34,150 nt of DNA from positions 1 to 34,150 of the forward strand of contig NZ_JHQS01000034.1 of the NCBI RefSeq assembly GCF_014843845.1, given 5' to 3'. Positions 31,352 through 34,150 of the stretch are shown piece after piece (positions within the stretch are counted from its first letter, which is position 1; each line of letters begins with the position of its first letter). Under the pieces are notes generated by a model. It searched no databases. It was not told where the DNA came from and worked only from the letters and a program-made list of their open reading frames with translations. A program made the position numbers and the translations under genes. The DNA comes from Mesorhizobium amorphae. Lineage in GTDB: Bacteria; Pseudomonadota; Alphaproteobacteria; Rhizobiales; Rhizobiaceae.

Positions 31352-32158
31352 TCAGCGCCTCACACCGGCTCTCGCGTCAATAGCCGCCCCGTCTCGGATG
31401 AGATCGATGCTGGCGGCAAGTGCGCCTGCGAGGTCGTCCAGCGCGTGGACTTCCTCGACTAGCTCGAACGAGAAGGGACCGGCATAGCCGCCATCAAGCA
31501 GCGCCCGGATCTGGCTGCCATTGTCGGAACCTCCCAGGACGCGATCCGGGTAAATCCAGAAGGTCGGATCGTTCACGCCTGAAATGTGCACGAGACCGGT
31601 CAACTCGCAGGAGAAGAAAGTCTCCCCGGCGAGTGTGTGGTGAAAGGTGTCGTGCACGAGGCGGAAGGCGGACTTGCCATCAACCGCGGTAATGGCCTTA
31701 GCCGCTTCCTCCTTCGATCGCAGCGAGCAGGTCCGGAAGCCCAGCGGCTCGACAAGACCGATTAAACCGCGCGACTGGAGGATCGGCTTGAGCGCGCTTA
31801 AGGCGACGGGCAGGTTCCCGGGCCGCTCGCCGTTCGCGAAACACGAACCGTCATTGACCGGCACCAGCACGAGCGCCTTCGCCCCGCAGTCAGCTGCATA
31901 ATCGGCGAGATTGCTCGCCTCGGCCTGGCGCGCGGGAGTCCACTCATTGAAGCGCTGCAAGGCGTTGACAGAGATAATCGTGACGCCCGCCTCAGCGGCG
32001 GCAGACCGGACTTCCGCAGCCGGCATGCCAGGTGCAAAAGAATTGCTGAACAGAACGTCGGTCAGACCCTGGTCGCGGGCAAGCGCGAAAAATGCCCGAA
32101 CATCAAATCGGGAGCCCGCCAAGTGGTCGAGCGCAAAGCGGGGCGATGCCTGGCGCAT
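31352..32158 (-). CDS. Sugar-isomerase-like TIM-barrel protein (IolE/MocC type)
   Basis: This is a xylose-isomerase-like TIM-barrel protein of about 268 residues. Family features are the RFALDHLAGSRFDVRAFFALA start, LVLVPVNDG, GLVEPLGFRTCSLRS (barrel strand with metal-binding Glu), LVHDTFHHTLAG (His/Asp), VHISGV, and the C-terminal FSFELVEEVH with a further Glu. In rhizobia such proteins act in inositol or rhizopine catabolism (IolE, IolI, MocC) and other sugar pathways; the substrate here cannot be told. I prefer the ATG at 32158, which has AAAGGA upstream and gives the usual N-terminus; an ATG at 32179 would add seven residues. A LacI-type gene lies upstream in the same direction, with a palindrome in the gap. 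Confidence 0.8.
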   Translation of the reverse strand: MRQASPRFALDHLAGSRFDVRAFFALARDQGLTDVLFSNSFAPGMPAAEVRSAAAEAGVTIISVNALQRFNEWTPARQAEASNLADYAADCGAKALVLVPVNDGSCFANGERPGNLPVALSALKPILQSRGLIGLVEPLGFRTCSLRSKEEAAKAITAVDGKSAFRLVHDTFHHTLAGETFFSCELTGLVHISGVNDPTFWIYPDRVLGGSDNGSQIRALLDGGYAGPFSFELVEEVHALDDLAGALAASIDLIRDGAAIDARAGVRR

Positions 32159-32264
32159 GGCTTGGCTTTTTCCTTTCATGAAGTGCGGCCGCCGTTCTCA
32201 GCTGTTCGGCTCCTGCCGCGAGGCGCTCGTTGATTCAACAGACCGGAATGATAGTCAATCGAGC

Positions 32265-32287
32265 TTTCTTTCATTTGTGAAAGGAAA
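32265..32287. promoter_or_regulatory. Palindromic candidate operator
   Basis: TTTCTTTCA-TTTG-TGAAAGGAAA is a near-perfect inverted repeat in the 159-base gap between the LacI-type regulator and the TIM-barrel gene. It is AT-rich and lies about 105 bases from the start codon. LacI-family operators are palindromes of similar size, so the neighbouring regulator is a good candidate to bind it. Confidence 0.5.
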
Positions 32288-32317
32288 CTCGACGCCTATG
32301 ATAGAATCTGTCAGTCT

Positions 32318-33349
32318 TCATATATTTTCCGGCAGATAGATGTCGAACGGCAGAAATGTCTGCCCGGGCGTCTCGACCGTGCCGGTCTCGATGGCCCGCG
32401 CCATCAGCGTCATCAGCTCCTGGCAAAGCCGATGCAGTGGCGTGGCGACAGCCATCGTGATGATATTATCTGCGAGCGCCGCCCGTGACTCCGGCGTGAT
32501 TTCATTCACGATCGCGACGAGATTCTGACCTTTACCCTCTTCCCGGAGCGCAGTGATGGCGCCCTCCATGCCCCCGCCGGCCACATAGAAGCCGACGAGC
32601 TCGGGTTCCCTCTGCATGAGATCGAGTGTTGATTCGTAGGTGATCTGCCGTTTCTCGAGGTTCACGAGCGGATCGAGCACCTCGAATGTCGGCGCGTTCT
32701 CACGGCAAAAGGAACGAAAGCCGAGGTCCCGGAGCTCGTGCCCTTGGAAACGGTGGCTGCCGACAAACACCGCCACCTTTCCGGGCCGTTTTGCGATCTT
32801 GGAAAACATCCAAGCGGCCGTTCGCCCCACCTTGCGGTTGTTAAGGCCGATATAGCCCTGACGCACGCCGGCGGCGAAGTCCGAAAGCAGCGAGAAAACC
32901 GGAATGCCTTTGGCCTTGAGCTCCTCAACCGCCGCTGTAATCTTCGGGTGGTCCGGTGCCACCATGGCAATCGCGTGGCAGCGCGCGCCCAAATCCTCAA
33001 GCAGCGCAATCAGGTCACCCGGGACATTTGACGGCGCGAATTCGATGAGCGGAATGCCGTGGAAGGACTGGGCCAAACTAACCGACGCTTCGACCTCGCG
33101 CGCGAAGTCTTGGTAGAAATGCTGGGCCGGTTTTCTCAAGATGAAGCCCAGCCGATAGCGCGGCAGGTCCCGCTGCAAGCGCTGCTTGATAAGACCGGCA
33201 GCATGATAGCCGATGGCGTGGGCGGCCTCGTGGACCCGCCGCGCAGTCTCCTCCCGCACCGGATGACGAGCGTTCAGAACGCGATCGACCGTTGCCACGC
33301 TGACTCCGGCTTCGCGGGCGATATCGGCAATTGTGGGGCGCTTGGTCAT
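32318..33349 (-). CDS. LacI-family transcriptional regulator
   Basis: This sugar-responsive regulator has 343 residues. The N-terminal HTH begins TIADIAREAGVSVATVDRVL at residues 5-24 and is followed by the hinge region. A periplasmic-binding-protein-like sensor domain runs from about residue 60 to the end. The start is the ATG at 33349 (MTKRPTIADIA), since LacI proteins start within a few residues of the HTH; the longer frame to 33478 adds 43 unrelated residues. The VDRVLN variant of the HTH end (instead of VSRVLN) is common in LacI proteins beside inositol or rhizopine-type genes. It likely controls the TIM-barrel gene downstream through the palindrome at 32265. The ligand is unknown. Confidence 0.85.
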   Translation of the reverse strand: MTKRPTIADIAREAGVSVATVDRVLNARHPVREETARRVHEAAHAIGYHAAGLIKQRLQRDLPRYRLGFILRKPAQHFYQDFAREVEASVSLAQSFHGIPLIEFAPSNVPGDLIALLEDLGARCHAIAMVAPDHPKITAAVEELKAKGIPVFSLLSDFAAGVRQGYIGLNNRKVGRTAAWMFSKIAKRPGKVAVFVGSHRFQGHELRDLGFRSFCRENAPTFEVLDPLVNLEKRQITYESTLDLMQREPELVGFYVAGGGMEGAITALREEGKGQNLVAIVNEITPESRAALADNIITMAVATPLHRLCQELMTLMARAIETGTVETPGQTFLPFDIYLPENI

Positions 33350-33692
33350 GGGTCCAATTCTGATTTGTTTTAACGCCAGGTGACCCTCTGTCATCAGCGC
33401 GTCTCGGCGAAGGTTCCGGGCGGCAGAGTGAAGACGTCCGCATACTCCATGATCGACGGCGTATGCGACGAACAGCAATCCAAGCGTAGGCGGGCGCGTA
33501 TCGATGTACAGGTCGTTTGCTTAGAGAGCCCGTAATTTTGCACTTACCGCATTTAGCGCTTCTGATTTCATCGCCCCGCGAGGCGCTGTTTCAAGCCTGC
33601 GAGCCGATCGTTCGGTGCTTGTGACCAGCCCGGCGACTTAATAGGTCGCGAAGCTGTGACTTACTCGGCGGGCGTGCCCGGTTTAATGCCCA
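33350..33692. other. Spacer between dctA and the LacI gene
   Basis: No gene was recognised. The stretch presumably holds the promoter of the LacI gene and the end of the dctA transcript. No clear terminator hairpin was seen. Confidence 0.4.
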
Positions 33693-34150
33693 TCAAACCC
33701 GATGACCGCAGAAGGTGGCTTTCATCTGCGCTTGATCCAATTCGCCTTCCCAGCGGGCGACGACGAGCGATGCCACCGCGTTGCCGACGACATTCGTCAG
33801 CGCCCGGCATTCGGACATGAAGCGGTCGACGCCAAGGATCAGCGCCATGCCAGCCACGGGAACGCTGGGTACTACGGCGAGCGTAGCGGCCAGCGTGATG
33901 AATCCCGCACCTGTTACACCTGCTGCACCCTTCGAGGAAAGCATCGCAACGAGCAGCAGGAGGACCTGATCGCCAATCGACAGATCGGTGTTCGTCGCCT
34001 GGGCGATGAAGAGGGCCGCCAGCGTCATGTAGATACTGGTGCCGTCCAGATTGAAGGAATATCCGGTCGGGATGACGAGGCCGACGACCGAACGCTTGGC
34101 GCCGGCCTTCTCCATCTTCTCCATGAGCGAGGGCAGCGCGGCCTCCGAGG
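33693..34150 (-). CDS. dctA: C4-dicarboxylate transporter DctA, 3' part (cut by window edge)
   Basis: The visible C-terminal 150 or so residues belong to a sodium- or proton-coupled dicarboxylate transporter (DAACS family). Conserved blocks are [45 protein letters not shown] and [20 protein letters not shown], which form the re-entrant loops and substrate-binding helices (the NLDGT and RALTN motifs). The 5' part lies beyond 34150 on this strand. DctA imports succinate, malate and fumarate, the carbon source of bacteroids. The C-terminus ends abruptly as KATFCGHRV and lacks the longer charged tail common in rhizobial DctA, so the 3' end may be altered. Confidence 0.9.
   Translation of the reverse strand, partial: SEAALPSLMEKMEKAGAKRSVVGLVIPTGYSFNLDGTSIYMTLAALFIAQATNTDLSIGDQVLLLLVAMLSSKGAAGVTGAGFITLAATLAVVPSVPVAGMALILGVDRFMSECRALTNVVGNAVASLVVARWEGELDQAQMKATFCGHRV

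Noticed and set aside
1..34150. CRISPR arrays, tRNA or rRNA genes
   Set aside because: No regularly spaced short repeats and no tRNA cloverleaf or rRNA signature were seen on reading the window. A covariance-model scan would be needed to exclude small RNAs.

Overview
The window looks like part of the symbiosis island or symbiotic plasmid of a nodulating alphaproteobacterium, most likely Mesorhizobium-like. The host genus is inferred from gene content, not from a marker gene. The evidence is a complete nodABC-IJ core, nodD regulators, nodFE, the fucosylation genes nodZ, noeK, noeJ, nolK and noeI, a nodO-like RTX gene with a type I secretion pair, six nod boxes, and a NifA/sigma-54 type promoter. 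As in many symbiotic regions, genes are separated by long stretches of decayed mobile-element and gene debris.

Layout. 1-2150: a LysR regulator divergent from a DoxX-like membrane protein. 2150-5386: debris (an IS91-type transposase fragment, a tyrosine-recombinase fragment, the first 25 codons of a nif-associated iscA/hesB gene behind a NifA/sigma-54 promoter), an intact lysine/ornithine N-monooxygenase and a truncated FAD oxidoreductase. 5387-6390: noeI with its own nod box. 7269-11669: type I secretion membrane-fusion protein and ABC transporter, then a nodO-like RTX protein behind a nod box. 12251-19085: fucosylation block nolK (own nod box), a fused ManC/AGE-isomerase gene (noeJ position), noeK and nodZ, with an imuB fragment between nolK and noeJ. 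19403-24255: nodJ, nodI, a nodS remnant, nodC, nodB, nodA and the nod box, all leftward. 24266-31345: divergent nodD1, followed by two tandem units of nodE-nodF, a deleted nodB/nodA relic, a nod box and nodD. nodD is broken in the first unit and intact in the second. 31352-34150: an IolE/MocC-like TIM-barrel gene, a LacI-type regulator and the 3' part of dctA.

How it works together. NodD proteins bound to flavonoids should activate leftward operons from the nod boxes. NodABC build the acylated chitin-oligomer core, NodFE supply an unusual (in known systems polyunsaturated) acyl chain, and NodIJ export the product. NoeJ, NoeK and NolK supply GDP-fucose, NodZ adds fucose to the reducing end, and NoeI would 2-O-methylate it. 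GDP-mannose 4,6-dehydratase (noeL) is missing from the window and must be encoded elsewhere. NodO would be secreted by the adjacent type I pair. N-methylation by NodS has been lost at this locus.

The most unusual feature is the nodFE amplification. Two diverged nodE copies with near-identical nodF copies each sit behind the same deleted nodA/nodB leader and a nod box, and relics of nodD mark the unit ends. This suggests that a nodD-nod box-nodA module was copied and used to bring nodFE under flavonoid control, and that the composite was then duplicated and allowed to diverge.
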